A stretch of 64,000 nt of DNA from Nitrobacter vulgaris (GCF_002028545.1 NZ_MWPQ01000023.1:1-64000); one strand, 5' to 3'; positions 34,894 through 47,013 are shown, counted from the first letter of the stretch. A program made the numbers and translations. Notes: generated by a model not told the origin, from the letters alone.

Positions 34894-36066
34894 TTACGTT
34901 TCGGTGCGATTTGCCGCAGGCGAGGTCAAGTCGGTAATCAACTTTGCCAATTCCGATTGCCCGGAGGTTCTCGTTTTTTCAAATACACGGGCGAGGTGGG
35001 TCTTTACGGTTGAGTCGGCTATGCCGAGGGCGGCTGCGGCTGTCGCGCGATTGTTCCCCGATGCTATCTCGATCATCACGCGCGCTTCGGTCGGTGTCAG
35101 ATCATAAAGCGCAGCCAGAGCTTCGAACGGAGGCGTGGCGTTTTTCGCCGACGGCGTAATGAATACGGCCGCAGCGGCGAGCGAGAGACCAGGGCGCAAT
35201 TCTCCCGATTTCAGCGGCAAGACATGCGCGATAGAATGGAAAGGGGTTTGTGTATCCTGGCTTTTGAGCGGCACTCCAATTCCGCCATAGCCAAGCTCGC
35301 TCTCATCCAAGGCGGCACGGGCTATAGCTTCTCGAATTGCTGTGGTTGCGTCCATCCCGCACGCTGCGAGCATGCTGCGTTGAGATAATATTGGGTCGCG
35401 GGCTCTGAACATTCTTCGAGCGGAGTGATTGGAATAAAGGATGCTGCTGTTCGCATCGACTAACACGACGGCTACCGAAAGCGCTTCGAGCGTTTCCTCA
35501 AATGTCGACGCCGCAAGCGAGCGCATATCCAGCAGGTCGCTGATGGAAGCAGCGCGTCGCATATGCGGGGTCAACAATGAAACAACAGCAAGATCATTTG
35601 ACCCCACACGGTCGCGCGTTGGCGGCACAAATAGTTCGAACGTCCCGCTTCGCGTTGAGCTGCGCAAAAGGACGCTCGCGGCGACATCGCGATAGCCAGC
35701 AGGCTCAGCCCACTCGGTAAAGAACGGGAGCTGACGAATTTTATCTTCCTCCACTCCCAAGCGCTTTACCAGCATTGCCGTATTGGCGACATCGCCGACC
35801 TGAAAAGTCGGATATATCTCCCAGAAGGGATCCAGTTTGGCGTATTTCGAATGCAGGAGTTCCATCCAGTAAGGATCGCCGCCCCAACGGGCTGTGAAGT
35901 TCTTTTTCTGATTTTCTAGATCGTACAGGCTCACTGATCCGAGCGTCGCTCCGATCAGGCCGCAGCACGCTTCAAGGGCTTCTGGCCACAATGCGGGTTC
36001 CACCGCGCTATCGTAGATTTTACCAATGGCTGAAGAAAGTTGAGATGGAGATATATCTGCATGCAT
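34894..36066 (-). CDS. LuxR-type transcriptional regulator
   Basis: This 390-residue regulator has a C-terminal LuxR/GerE helix-turn-helix at about residues 322-380 (LTPTEARVMIEIASG...STVKTHLARVFEKTRTSGQSEL). A long N-terminal region (about 1-180) may sense a ligand. A PAS-like middle part (about 195-240) contains VVLVDANSSILYSN. The family is common in Bradyrhizobium-type genomes. It is divergent from the VOC gene at 36188, which it may regulate. Confidence 0.85.
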   Translation of the reverse strand: MHADISPSQLSSAIGKIYDSAVEPALWPEALEACCGLIGATLGSVSLYDLENQKKNFTARWGGDPYWMELLHSKYAKLDPFWEIYPTFQVGDVANTAMLVKRLGVEEDKIRQLPFFTEWAEPAGYRDVAASVLLRSSTRSGTFELFVPPTRDRVGSNDLAVVSLLTPHMRRAASISDLLDMRSLAASTFEETLEALSVAVVLVDANSSILYSNHSARRMFRARDPILSQRSMLAACGMDATTAIREAIARAALDESELGYGGIGVPLKSQDTQTPFHSIAHVLPLKSGELRPGLSLAAAAVFITPSAKNATPPFEALAALYDLTPTEARVMIEIASGNNRATAAAALGIADSTVKTHLARVFEKTRTSGQSELAKLITDLTSPAANRTET

Positions 36067-36187
36067 CGGTCTGTCTCTCTGGAAGGTTGGCCCGACCCCG
36101 CTCGACGGGTCCTTCCGTTACGCTCGTAGCGGCCCAAGACTATCAGGGTGCTTGTATCGTGCAGGTGCCGATAGAAAGGAGCTGGAC

Positions 36188-36613
36188 ATGAAACCTCGTA
36201 TTTCCGTTGTCACGCTCGGCGTTGCCGATATCGAGAAGTCACTTGCCTTTTATCGTGACGGCCTCGGCCTTCCGACTGAAGGGATCATCGGTCGCGAGTT
36301 CGAGCATGGCGCGGTGGCCTTCTTCGATTTGTCGGGCGGTCTGAAGCTCGCGATCTGGGCGCAGGATGATATTTCCCACGATACGGGCTTACCGAAGCAT
36401 CCCATCTCTTCCACGGCCTTCACGATCGGACATAATGTCCTGTACCAGAAGGAAGTCGACGAGACGATGGATGCAGCGCAACGTGCAGGGGCAGAGATCA
36501 TCAAGGCTCCACAAGACACGTTCTACGGCGGTTACGCCGGATATTTTCGCGATATCAACGGGCATCTGTGGGAAATTGTCTGGAATCCTCAAATGCTACC
36601 CGCAGATTCCTAA
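36188..36613 (+). CDS. VOC-superfamily (glyoxalase-like) protein
   Basis: The ATG at 36188 has AAAGGAG upstream; the frame could open at 36152 but without a site. The 141-residue protein has two beta-alpha-beta-beta-beta units of the vicinal oxygen chelate fold. They start VVTLGVADIEKSLAFYRDGLGLPTEG and end GYFRDINGHLWEIVWNP. The Glu of WEIVWNP is a usual metal ligand. It may be a dioxygenase, a lyase or a resistance protein; the substrate is unknown. Confidence 0.82.
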   Translation: MKPRISVVTLGVADIEKSLAFYRDGLGLPTEGIIGREFEHGAVAFFDLSGGLKLAIWAQDDISHDTGLPKHPISSTAFTIGHNVLYQKEVDETMDAAQRAGAEIIKAPQDTFYGGYAGYFRDINGHLWEIVWNPQMLPADS

Positions 36614-36816
36614 TGATCTTTTGCAGTACCGTCGATAATGCATCCGAGACCGCAAGCACAAAAAACTGAGGCGGCTACCCCCACGCGGCGTAATGCGACC
36701 GAACGACCGTTCAGGCGGCAGCGTTGCCAAACTGTCGATTGCCAATTTTCGGGAACATATGAGCGCAATTATGCATTTTCCTGCCTCACAAAACCGTTGT
36801 CATCTCTCACCATCAG

Positions 36817-37305
36817 CTATTGCGTCCGCTGGCTGAACTTCGGTCGCCAAGCGCGCGCATCGAGCGACCAGCGACCCGATCCGGACAGCAACATGAAGAT
36901 TGCGCCCATCAGCATCGCCCAATCAGTGCGCGTCTCGTGAGTGAAGCTCAAGAAACCATAGCGATTGAGGTCGCGGAGGCTGAATATCCACCAGTTGCGG
37001 CCTAACAGGATTGGGATTTTCGTGGAGATGATCGCCACGATCATGACGATGATGATCGGCACGGCCGCCGCGCGCGAAGCATAGCCGATCATGAACATGA
37101 TCCCCGCTAGCATTTCAATCACGCCAACGAATGGCCCAAAGAATTCTGGCCAGGGAATACCGATCTTAACGAAACGGCCGGCACCGAGAATGTCGGCATG
37201 CGTCAGTTTCTGCAGGCCTTCGGGGATGAATACACCAGCGAGCGCCAAGCGGATAAAAATAGCCCAGGTCGATTCGCCGGGAGAGAACCACCAGGACTGT
37301 TTCAT
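36817..37305 (-). CDS. DoxX-family membrane protein
   Basis: The start at 37305 (MKQSWWFSPGES) is preferred because AGGAG lies upstream; the frame extends to 37329. The 162-residue protein has about four transmembrane helices, with the DoxX pattern RLALAGVFIPEGLQKL in the first and GVIEMLAGIMFMIGY in the second. DoxX proteins are inner-membrane proteins often linked to thiol or sulfur redox stress. Confidence 0.82.
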   Translation of the reverse strand: MKQSWWFSPGESTWAIFIRLALAGVFIPEGLQKLTHADILGAGRFVKIGIPWPEFFGPFVGVIEMLAGIMFMIGYASRAAAVPIIIVMIVAIISTKIPILLGRNWWIFSLRDLNRYGFLSFTHETRTDWAMLMGAIFMLLSGSGRWSLDARAWRPKFSQRTQ

Positions 37306-37329
37306 GAAAGCATGTGCTCCTGAGAACAT

Positions 37330-38260
37330 TGACCGGTGCGGGCGTGTGGTCGGCTACCATGAACCCGGATTTCCCGCACAGCTCCTAAAGGACGTACACG
37401 ATCCATCGCTCTTAGTTATACCTCCGGCTCTCGTACGTCTTCCCTCTTGATCGGTGTCCGTGAAACCGCACCTCTCATGAACTGTCAATATTGAACCAGC
37501 TATAGAGTTCGTGGACTTTGAGAACCAAGATATCCTCATCATGCCAGACGTGAAATGGCTTGACGACTACTTGGGTGCCTCATGCCGCCCGCTGCAACTC
37601 AGTCCCCGCGACCCCGACGCGGGCCTGATCACAGCGGGGGCCCCGTGCGGCTCCACAGTCAGCGACTTCTCAGAAATCGGCTTTGCTGCGGCGTTTGCTT
37701 CCGACCGACGGGGCCGCAAAGTGCCGTCGGACACTCGGCAAGGTGCACATCTCGACAGAGGAAATCGAGGCGGGAGGCCAGGTAATTTCATAAGCGCAAA
37801 ATAAAGAAGCCATATCACTGACGCGGAATGGCGATGACCAGATGCCAATCGCGCCATGCACGCAGTCAAGCCGTATGCGGCAGCCTCATTGAAATTGGTG
37901 GGTGCAGGGCCAAAGAGAGCCTCGCGCCGTATGGCTGCCAGTGCGCCACAATAGATGAGATGGCCGCAGAGGGTCGCAAGTCCAAACAGACTCTTTCGTC
38001 CGATCAAGAAAAGATTTGGGGGCCAGCCCGGCGGCGACGAAGACGGCTGTCTGCGCTCAGGAGAAAGCTGCGCGGCCGCAGCGGGCTGGCGACCGACACC
38101 CTCTGAGCCAAGAAAGAGTGTGCGCTGATCTTTATGGAATTCCTATACCGCGGAGCCGCGTTCCCTCTCGAATTCCTATGCGCTGTGGTGCCACGTACAG
38201 AGTGAGGGCTGTCAGCGCGCCGTGACGACCCAAAACAGTTCACTCGGCAGGAGCGGGCAA
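37330..38260. other. Long non-coding region upstream of the kdp operon
   Basis: These 930 bases hold no well-supported gene. A minus-strand frame (37567-38007) starts with a hydrophobic stretch (GLATLCGHLIYCGALAAI) and could be the start of a decayed membrane-protein gene, but it becomes low-complexity after about 75 residues. The last 130 bases carry the direct repeats described at 38137-38179 and probably the kdp promoter. Confidence 0.4.
38137..38179 (+). promoter_or_regulatory. Direct repeats GAATTCCTAT upstream of the kdp operon
   Basis: GAATTCCTAT occurs at 38137-38146 and 38170-38179, 33 bp apart (about three helical turns). An inverted repeat CGCGG-AG-CCGCG lies between (38149-38160). 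A third copy lies on the minus strand at 48076-48085, upstream of the outer-membrane protein gene. It may be a regulator site; KdpE is a candidate but this is unproven. Confidence 0.4.
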
Positions 38261-38344
38261 ATGCTGGACTTCTTCATGCTGGTCATCGGCCTCGGGTTCT
38301 TTGCGCTGGCGGTTGCCTACACCTACGCCTGCGACCAGCTCTAA
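38261..38344 (+). CDS. 27-residue single-helix membrane peptide at the head of the kdp operon
   Basis: The ATG at 38261 is preceded by AGGAG. The product is essentially one transmembrane helix (LVIGLGFFALAVAYTYA) ending CDQL. The kdpF gene starts ten bases after its stop. It is too short to assign by family, but position, spacing and ribosome binding site make it a likely real accessory subunit or leader gene. Confidence 0.6.
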   Translation: MLDFFMLVIGLGFFALAVAYTYACDQL

Positions 38345-38354
38345 GAGGGCTTCC

Positions 38355-38444
38355 ATGATCTTCGATTACTCGCTTGCCGCCCTCGTTTCTGGAGGCTTGC
38401 TCGTCTACCTCACCTACGCGTTGCTCAAGCCCGAGCGGTTCTGA
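38355..38444 (+). CDS. kdpF: KdpF, small stabilising subunit of the potassium ATPase
   Basis: This is a 29-residue single-helix protein ([20 protein letters not shown]) ending in the usual KdpF tail ALLKPERF. KdpF stabilises the KdpFABC complex in the inner membrane. It is followed ten bases later by kdpA. Confidence 0.85.
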   Translation: MIFDYSLAALVSGGLLVYLTYALLKPERF

Positions 38445-38454
38445 GGGACATGTC

Positions 38455-40158
38455 ATGACTGCCAACGGCTGGATTCAGATCCTGATTTTTTGCGCGATCA
38501 TTGTCGCACTGGTTGTTCCGCTCGGCGCTTATATGACCCGCGTCTTCAACGGCGAGCGCACTTTCCTGTCGCCAGTCTTACGCCCAATTGAGATCGGCCT
38601 CTACCGCATCGCCGGCATCGATGAGAGCCGCGAGCAGCATTGGATCATGTACACGATCGCGATGCTGTTCTTTCATGTCGCGGGCTTCCTGTTCCTCTAC
38701 GCGCTCATGCGCTTTCAGGAATTCCTACCGCTCAATCCGCAGGGCATGACGGCTGTCGCTCCAGATCTCGCCTTCAACACATCGGTCAGCTTCATCGCCA
38801 ACACCAACTGGCAGAACTATGGCGGCGAGAGCACGATGTCCTACCTCGTGCAGATGCTCGGGCTAACGCATCAGAATTTCCTGTCCGCCGCCACGGGCAT
38901 GGCGATCGCGGTGGCCCTGATCCGTGGCTTTACACGCGCATCGTCGCGGACCGTTGGCAATTTCTGGGTCGATCTCACCCGCTCGACGCTCTACATCCTG
39001 CTGCCGATCTGCGTGGCCGGTGCGATCGTCCTTGTAGCGCTTGGCGTGCCGCAGAATCTCAACCCATATGTGGAAGCGACCACGCTCGAAGGCGCCAAGC
39101 AGACGATCGCGCAAGGGCCGGTCGCCTCGCAGATGATGATCAAGCATCTTGGCACCAATGGCGGCGGCTTCTTCAACGCTAACGCCGCGCACCCTTACGA
39201 GAGCCCGAACGCCATCACCAACCTGATCCACATGGTGGCGATCTTCGCCATCGGCGCGGGACTGACCAGCGTGTTCGGCCGCATGGTCGGCAACCGCCGT
39301 CAAGGGTGGTCGATCTTTGCTGTGATGGGCATCCTGTTCGTGGCCGGCGTTGTCGTCTGCTACTGGGCGGAGGCGTCCGGAACGACGGGCCTGAACGCAC
39401 TTGGCCTCACTGGCGGCAACATGGAAGGCAAGGAGGTTCGCTTCGGTATCCCCCTGTCGGCGTTGTTCGCCGTGGTCACGACCGCGGCCTCCTGCGGCGC
39501 CGTCAACGCCATGCACGACTCCTTCACCGCGCTCGGCGGCATGATCCCGCTGATCAACATGCAGCTTGGCGAGATCATCATCGGCGGCGTCGGCGCGGGC
39601 CTCTACGGCATGCTGCTGTTCGTCATCATTGCGATCTTTGTTGCAGGCCTGATGGTCGGGCGGACGCCCGAGTATATCGGCAAGAAGATCGAGGCGAAGG
39701 AGGTCAAGATGGCCATGCTCGCCATCCTGATTCTGCCGCTGATGTATCTCGGCTGGTCCGCGATCGCCGTCGTCTATCCCACGGCCGTCGCCTCGATCGC
39801 GAATCCCGGGCCGCACGGCTTCAGCGAGGTGCTCTACGCCTTCGTGTCGCAGACTGCCAACAACGGCTCCGCCTTCGGCGGGCTTACCGGGAATATCCTT
39901 TTCTACAATATCACCGGTGGCATCGCGATGCTGGTCGGACGCTTCATCATGATTGTCCCGGCCATGGCCATAGCCGGCTCGCTCGCCGCCAAGAAGTCCA
40001 TACCCGAGTCCGCCGGAACGTTTCCGACGACCAGCGGCCTCTTCATTGGCCTCGTCGTGGGCGTCATCGTCATCATCGGCGGATTGACGTTCTTCCCGGC
40101 ACTCGCGCTCGGGCCGCTCGTCGATCACATCTCGATGATCCAGGGGCAGACATTTTGA
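38455..40158 (+). CDS. kdpA: KdpA, potassium-binding channel-like subunit
   Basis: This is a 567-residue polytopic membrane protein of normal family length; the ATG at 38455 gives the usual start [12 protein letters not shown]. It shows selectivity-filter-like segments typical of Kdp[41 protein letters not shown] and [12 protein letters not shown]. It takes up K+ at nanomolar to micromolar levels, driven by ATP hydrolysis in KdpB. It is followed by a 51-residue membrane protein gene and then kdpB. Confidence 0.95.
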   Translation: MTANGWIQILIFCAIIVALVVPLGAYMTRVFNGERTFLSPVLRPIEIGLYRIAGIDESREQHWIMYTIAMLFFHVAGFLFLYALMRFQEFLPLNPQGMTAVAPDLAFNTSVSFIANTNWQNYGGESTMSYLVQMLGLTHQNFLSAATGMAIAVALIRGFTRASSRTVGNFWVDLTRSTLYILLPICVAGAIVLVALGVPQNLNPYVEATTLEGAKQTIAQGPVASQMMIKHLGTNGGGFFNANAAHPYESPNAITNLIHMVAIFAIGAGLTSVFGRMVGNRRQGWSIFAVMGILFVAGVVVCYWAEASGTTGLNALGLTGGNMEGKEVRFGIPLSALFAVVTTAASCGAVNAMHDSFTALGGMIPLINMQLGEIIIGGVGAGLYGMLLFVIIAIFVAGLMVGRTPEYIGKKIEAKEVKMAMLAILILPLMYLGWSAIAVVYPTAVASIANPGPHGFSEVLYAFVSQTANNGSAFGGLTGNILFYNITGGIAMLVGRFIMIVPAMAIAGSLAAKKSIPESAGTFPTTSGLFIGLVVGVIVIIGGLTFFPALALGPLVDHISMIQGQTF

Positions 40159-40174
40159 CAGTCCGTCATGATCA

Positions 40175-40330
40175 ATGGAGCCAACGAGACCAGAGCGACG
40201 GAATAGGGCACGGGTGGATGCGTTCGCCAGTGTGACCGGAATCATTATCGGTCTGCTCGGCGTGCTGCTGATGATCCTAGGACTCGTGATCTCCGTTCGC
40301 GCCGTCATTCAATGGATTGCGCCGGCCTGA
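40175..40330 (+). CDS. Small membrane protein between kdpA and kdpB
   Basis: The frame from the ATG at 40175 gives 51 residues: a basic N-terminus (EPTRPERRNRARVD) then one long hydrophobic helix (VTGIIIGLLGVLLMILGLVI). A GTG at 40214 would give a 38-residue form. It lies 16 bases after kdpA and about 50 before kdpB in the same orientation, so it is translated from the kdp mRNA if real. It is not part of the classical operon. Confidence 0.5.
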   Translation: MEPTRPERRNRARVDAFASVTGIIIGLLGVLLMILGLVISVRAVIQWIAPA

Positions 40331-40378
40331 AGTCTTCTCTTGCCGGCCTGCCACGAATCACACGCTGGAGTTTTTCAT

Positions 40379-42472
<2,094 letters not shown>

Positions 42473-42483
42473 GGAGAGACATC

Positions 42484-43089
42484 ATGCTGAGAGAAATCCG
42501 TCCCGCCATCACGTTCCTCATCACACTTACCGTGATCACAGGCCTCATCTATCCTCTCGCCATAACGGGGATCGCCGGCGCGATCTTTCCTCATCAGGCG
42601 CAAGGAAGCCTAATCGAGCGCAACGGAACGGTCATTGGTTCTGAGTTGATTGGGCAGCAATTCACGAGCGAACGCTATTTCCACGGGCGGCCGTCGGCGA
42701 CTCTCGGTCCTGATCCCGCTGATTCCTCCAAGACCGTTCCGGCACCCTACAATGCGGCCAATTCGATGGGCTCAAACCTAGGCCCGACCAACAAGGCGCT
42801 CCTCAAGCGCGTACAGGCCGACGTCGAAAAGCTCAGGCAGGAGAACCCCGGTATGCCGGTGCCGATCGATCTGGTGACGACCACGGGCAGCGGTCTCGAT
42901 CCGGACATCTCTCCGGAGGCAGCGCTCTTCCAGGTTCCCCGCGTAGCGAAGGCGCGAAACATCCCGGAGGCTCAGCTCCGCGAGTTGGTCAACCAGCAAA
43001 TCCGGGGTCGGGCTCTGGGGGTTTTCGGGGAGCCGCGCGTGAACGTTCTCGCCCTCAACCTTGCCCTGAATGAGGTCGAGGCGCGATAA
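42484..43089 (+). CDS. kdpC: KdpC subunit
   Basis: This 201-residue protein has one N-terminal transmembrane helix ([21 protein letters not shown]) and a periplasmic domain. Family motifs include [25 protein letters not shown]-like PDPADSSKT and [12 protein letters not shown]-like [15 protein letters not shown]. It assembles with KdpA and KdpB and is thought to increase affinity for the complex. It starts 11 bases after kdpB. Confidence 0.95.
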   Translation: MLREIRPAITFLITLTVITGLIYPLAITGIAGAIFPHQAQGSLIERNGTVIGSELIGQQFTSERYFHGRPSATLGPDPADSSKTVPAPYNAANSMGSNLGPTNKALLKRVQADVEKLRQENPGMPVPIDLVTTTGSGLDPDISPEAALFQVPRVAKARNIPEAQLRELVNQQIRGRALGVFGEPRVNVLALNLALNEVEAR

Positions 43090-43126
43090 GAGTTGACTGG
43101 CCGCGTGGGCCATCCGGGAGAACCTG

Positions 43127-45850
43127 ATGGCAGAACAGAACCTCGATAACGATCAACGTCCGTGGCCGGAGGCCCTCCTGGAGGCTGCCCGGCGTGAGGA
43201 TAGACGTATCGGCAAGCTGAAGATTTTCGTCGGCGCCGCTCCCGGCGTCGGCAAGACCTACGAAATGCTCCAGCAAGGGCGCGCCCGGAAGAACGACGGC
43301 TGCGACGTTGTGGTGGGTGTGGTGGAGACGCATGGCCGCAAGGAGACGGCCGCCCTGTTGGAAGGCCTCGAGGTCATTCCGCGCCGGCAGACCGACTATC
43401 GCGGGCAGCATCTCGACGAGATGGATATCGACGCGGTCATTGCGCGGTTGCCGCAGATCGTGCTCGTGGATGAGCTCGCACACACTAACGCTGCGGGCAG
43501 CCGCCATCCGAAGCGTTATCTCGACGTGCAGGAGCTCTTAAGCCACGGCATCGACGTCTACAGCACGGTCAACATCCAGCACATCGAAAGCTTGAATGAC
43601 GTGGTCGCGCAGATCACCCATGTGCGTGTCCGCGAGACCATTCCAGATGTCGTTTTCGACCAGGCGGATGCCATCGAGCTGGTCGATCTCACGCCTGACG
43701 ACCTGATTGACCGCCTGAAAAACGGCAAGGTCTATGTTCCAAAGCAGGCCGAGCGTGCCCTGCAACACTTCTTCTCGCCGGCGAATCTGACGGCACTCCG
43801 GGAAATTGCGCTGCGTCGTACCGCGGAGCGCGTTGACGAGCAGCTCCTCACCGAGATGAGGTCGCGTGCCATCCAGGGTCCATGGCCGGCCGGCGAGCGC
43901 GTGCTCGTCTGCGTCAGCGAGGATCCCCGCGCCGCCGGACTCGTGCGCTACGCCAAACGCCTCGCCGACCGCCTGCATGCATCATTCATCGCGCTGTCGG
44001 TCGAAGGCAGACGGAGCCTCCAGCTCACCGAGGAGGAGCGAGATCGTATCGCCGATACGCTGCGCCTCGCGCAGACGTTGGGTGGCGATGCCAACACCAT
44101 CCCAGGTGGCGACCGGCGGATCACCGACGACATCATCAAATACGCGCAGTCCACCAACGCCGCCCATATCATCGTCGGTAAGTCGACCCGCTCGCGCTGG
44201 TTCGAAATCCTGCATGGCTCGATAGTGCATGACCTGGTTCGTCGCTCTGGAAGCATCAGCGTCCATGTGATCGGTGGTGACGAGACCTCAGGAGAGATCG
44301 TTTCGAAGAAATCTGTGAAGACCACGCCGAAGCCAAAGTTTGCGGATCCGCTCCCCTTTGCGGCGTCGCTTGCGGCGGTCGCCGGGGCGCTCGCGGTCGG
44401 AAAGTTGATCCTGCCACTTGTTGGCATCGAGACCGTTGATCTCGTCTTCCTGACGGCGATTGTCGCCGTTGCCGTGCGCTTCGGCCTCTGGCCATCTCTC
44501 CTGGCCAGCGTCGCTGCATCCCTTAGCTACAATTTCTTCTTCATGGAGCCATTATATACATTCTCGATCTCCGATCCGACGAACATCGCCGCCTTTGCCT
44601 TCTTCGTCATCATGGCGGTGTTCGTCTCCAATGTCGCTGGTAGGGTCCACACTCAGGCCATTGCGGCGGCAACACGCGCCCGCACCACGGAATCTTTGTA
44701 CGCCTTCAGCCGCAAGCTTGCGGGCGTCGGCACGCTAGATGACGTACTCTGGGCCGCTGCCTACCAGACCGCGTTGATGCTTAAGGTCCGGGTGGTCTTC
44801 CTCCTGCCAGAGGAGGGAAGCATTGTCGTGAAGGCAGGCTACCCACCGGAAGATACGCTGGACGAAGCGGACATCGGTGCGGCGAAATGGGCGTGGCAAA
44901 ATGACCGTCCCGCGGGTCGCGCCTCAGACACGCTGCCCGGGGCTAAATGGCTATTCCTGCCCATGCGCACGGGTCGCGGCACCATCGGCGTCGTGGGTAT
45001 CGATAGCGATCGGTCGGGGCCGTTGTTCACGCCCGACCAGCGCCGTCTGCTGGACGCCTTGATCGACCAGAGCGCATTGGCCATCGAGCGCGTTCATCTG
45101 GTCGAGGATATGGATCGCGTCAAAAGATCGGTCGAGACCGATCGGTTGCGGTCGGCGCTGCTCACCTCGATCTCCCATGACCTCAAGACGCCGCTTGCGG
45201 CGATTCTGGGGTCGGCCGGAACGCTGCGCGATCTGTCGGGCAAGTTGAGCGAGATCGAAAAGGCGGATCTCCTCGCTACTATTATCGACGAGTCTGAGAG
45301 GCTCAATCGTTTCATCGCCAATCTTCTCGACATGACCAGGCTTGAGTCTGGAGCGGTCGTGCCGAACCTGGCTCCGCATGATGTGAGTGAGATCATCGGC
45401 AGCGCGCTGTGGCGCGCCAATAAGATCCTTCTCCATCATCAGATCGATGTGCAACTGGCGCCTGAGCCTCCGATGGTTGGAATCGATGCGGTTCTGTTCG
45501 AGCAAGTCTTGTTCAATCTCCTCGACAACGCCGCAAAATATGCCCCGCCGGACACGACGATCCGAATTCAGAGTTGGCGCGATGGCGATGAAGTATGTGT
45601 CCAGGTCGTCGACGAAGGCGATGGCATCCCGCAGGCTGATCTCGAGCATATCTTTGACAAGTTCTACCGCGCAAAGAAGACAGATCAGGTCCGGGCTGGA
45701 ACCGGCCTTGGGCTGGCCATCTCGCGCGGTTTCGTCGAGGCGATGAACGGCACGATCGTCGCGGCTAATCGGCCAGACCGGTCGGGTGCAGCCTTCACCA
45801 TCCGCCTGCCGATTCCACTCCAATCTCAGCCGCTGGATACCGCCGCATGA
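43127..45850 (+). CDS. kdpD: KdpD, potassium-sensing histidine kinase
   Basis: This 907-residue sensor kinase of full length has the N-terminal KdpD domain with Walker A GAAPGVGKTYEML (about residue 36) and DELAHTNAAGSRHPKRY. A USP-like domain follows (about 250-370), then four transmembrane helices (DUF4118, about 395-500), a GAF-like part, HisKA with the phospho-accepting His in SISHDLKTPLAAI (about 685), and HATPase with GTGLGLAIS. It detects low K+ or ionic stress and phosphorylates KdpE. The kdpE start overlaps its stop by four bases. Confidence 0.95.
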   Translation: MAEQNLDNDQRPWPEALLEAARREDRRIGKLKIFVGAAPGVGKTYEMLQQGRARKNDGCDVVVGVVETHGRKETAALLEGLEVIPRRQTDYRGQHLDEMDIDAVIARLPQIVLVDELAHTNAAGSRHPKRYLDVQELLSHGIDVYSTVNIQHIESLNDVVAQITHVRVRETIPDVVFDQADAIELVDLTPDDLIDRLKNGKVYVPKQAERALQHFFSPANLTALREIALRRTAERVDEQLLTEMRSRAIQGPWPAGERVLVCVSEDPRAAGLVRYAKRLADRLHASFIALSVEGRRSLQLTEEERDRIADTLRLAQTLGGDANTIPGGDRRITDDIIKYAQSTNAAHIIVGKSTRSRWFEILHGSIVHDLVRRSGSISVHVIGGDETSGEIVSKKSVKTTPKPKFADPLPFAASLAAVAGALAVGKLILPLVGIETVDLVFLTAIVAVAVRFGLWPSLLASVAASLSYNFFFMEPLYTFSISDPTNIAAFAFFVIMAVFVSNVAGRVHTQAIAAATRARTTESLYAFSRKLAGVGTLDDVLWAAAYQTALMLKVRVVFLLPEEGSIVVKAGYPPEDTLDEADIGAAKWAWQNDRPAGRASDTLPGAKWLFLPMRTGRGTIGVVGIDSDRSGPLFTPDQRRLLDALIDQSALAIERVHLVEDMDRVKRSVETDRLRSALLTSISHDLKTPLAAILGSAGTLRDLSGKLSEIEKADLLATIIDESERLNRFIANLLDMTRLESGAVVPNLAPHDVSEIIGSALWRANKILLHHQIDVQLAPEPPMVGIDAVLFEQVLFNLLDNAAKYAPPDTTIRIQSWRDGDEVCVQVVDEGDGIPQADLEHIFDKFYRAKKTDQVRAGTGLGLAISRGFVEAMNGTIVAANRPDRSGAAFTIRLPIPLQSQPLDTAA

Positions 45851-46536
45851 ACGCACCCGCATCCAAGGTTCTCATCATCGATGATGAACCGCCGATTCGT
45901 AAGCTGCTACGCATGGGATTGACGACACAAGGCTACCAGATCATCGAGGCGCCGAACGGGAAGATGGGGATGGAATTGCTTAAGGAAGAACCCGATCTGA
46001 TCATTCTCGACCTCGGACTGCCGGACATCCAGGGACACGAACTCTTGCGGATGATCCGTGCTCGCAGCGAATCCGTTCCGATCGTGGTCCTCTCAAGCCG
46101 CGGCGACGAAGCCGGGAAGGTCCAGGCGCTCGATTACGGTGCTGATGACTACCTGACAAAACCGTTTGGAATGGAAGAGTTGCTCGCACGCATGCGTGCG
46201 GCACTGCGCCACCAGCTTCAAGCGCAGGGCGAACGCCCAATCTTTAAGGTAGGTGACCTCTCCGTCGATCTCGTTCGGCGCATTGTTAGAATGGGCGAAA
46301 GAGAGGCAAAGCTCTCGCCCAAAGAATATGACCTGCTCCGTGTCCTCGTGCAGCATGCGGGTAAGGTGCTGACACACAAGTTTCTGCTTGGGGAGCTATG
46401 GGATTCGATGACAGACGCGCAATATTTACGCGTCTATGTCCGCCAACTCAGACAGAAGATCGAGAAGGACCCTGAGCGCCCTCAATACATTCTGACTGAA
46501 ACCGGGGTCGGCTATCGGCTTCGCTCACCAGACTGA
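45847..46536 (+). CDS. kdpE: KdpE response regulator
   Basis: This 229-residue OmpR/PhoB-type regulator has a receiver domain (about 1-120) with the acidic pocket IIDDE, the phospho-acceptor Asp in LIILDLGLPD (about residue 57) and the lysine in DDYLTKPF. The C-terminal winged helix (about 130-226) contains SPKEYDLLRVLVQHAGKVLTH and YLRVYVRQLRQKIE. It activates the kdp operon under K+ limitation. Confidence 0.95.
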   Translation: MNAPASKVLIIDDEPPIRKLLRMGLTTQGYQIIEAPNGKMGMELLKEEPDLIILDLGLPDIQGHELLRMIRARSESVPIVVLSSRGDEAGKVQALDYGADDYLTKPFGMEELLARMRAALRHQLQAQGERPIFKVGDLSVDLVRRIVRMGEREAKLSPKEYDLLRVLVQHAGKVLTHKFLLGELWDSMTDAQYLRVYVRQLRQKIEKDPERPQYILTETGVGYRLRSPD

Positions 46537-46569
46537 CACTCACGATAGAAAAACAATGTGGAAAGCACA

Positions 46570-47013
46570 ATGCAACTTGCCGATTATCTCTCGGAGGAAA
46601 ACACTCTTGTGGACGTCCAGGCATCAACCAAAACCGATTTGTTGAGCAATCTTTGCGCTCGTGCGGCTGTAGCCGCCAGTTCTGATGAAAAGACGGTCTC
46701 ATGCGAAATATTAAAGCGCGAAGGGCTTGGGTCGACCGGCGTGGGTGGCGGAGTTGCCATTCCTCATGCACGGATTCCAGGTCTTAAGAGCGCTTTTGGT
46801 GTACTCGCGCGCCTTCAGAAGCCGATTGATTTCGAGGCTATCGATGGGGAGCCCGTGGATATCGTGTTTTTGCTTCTTCTGCCGACAGCGACATCTGGCG
46901 AACATCTGAACGTGCTCGCTGCGGTTGCGCGCAGGTTGAGAAATGCGGAAGCGCTCCAGGCGCTTCGTCAGGCGCAAGATGGTGCTGCCTTCCATAGCGC
47001 GATGGTCGCTTAG
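46570..47013 (+). CDS. PTS IIA component, PtsN-like
   Basis: The ATG at 46570 gives 147 residues (a GTG at 46558 is possible). The EIIA fold of the fructose/nitrogen-regulatory type has its phosphorylatable His in GGGVAIPHARIPGL (about residue 66). PtsN proteins are regulators rather than transporters in proteobacteria, and dephosphorylated IIANtr is known to act on KdpD and on K+ transport in enterobacteria. Its place 33 bases after kdpE suggests a dedicated link to Kdp control; that link is inference. Confidence 0.82.
   Translation: MQLADYLSEENTLVDVQASTKTDLLSNLCARAAVAASSDEKTVSCEILKREGLGSTGVGGGVAIPHARIPGLKSAFGVLARLQKPIDFEAIDGEPVDIVFLLLLPTATSGEHLNVLAAVARRLRNAEALQALRQAQDGAAFHSAMVA

Noticed and set aside
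37350-37510. Possible group II intron or reverse-transcriptase element end upstream of kdp
   Set aside because: A few hairpin-like strings recall intron sequence, but neither a domain V stem nor any reverse transcriptase motif is present.
38863-40308. Very long minus-strand frame of 481 codons opposite kdpA
   Set aside because: It mirrors the strongly biased codon use of kdpA and its product is Asp/His/Arg-rich without any domain; a shadow of the real gene.
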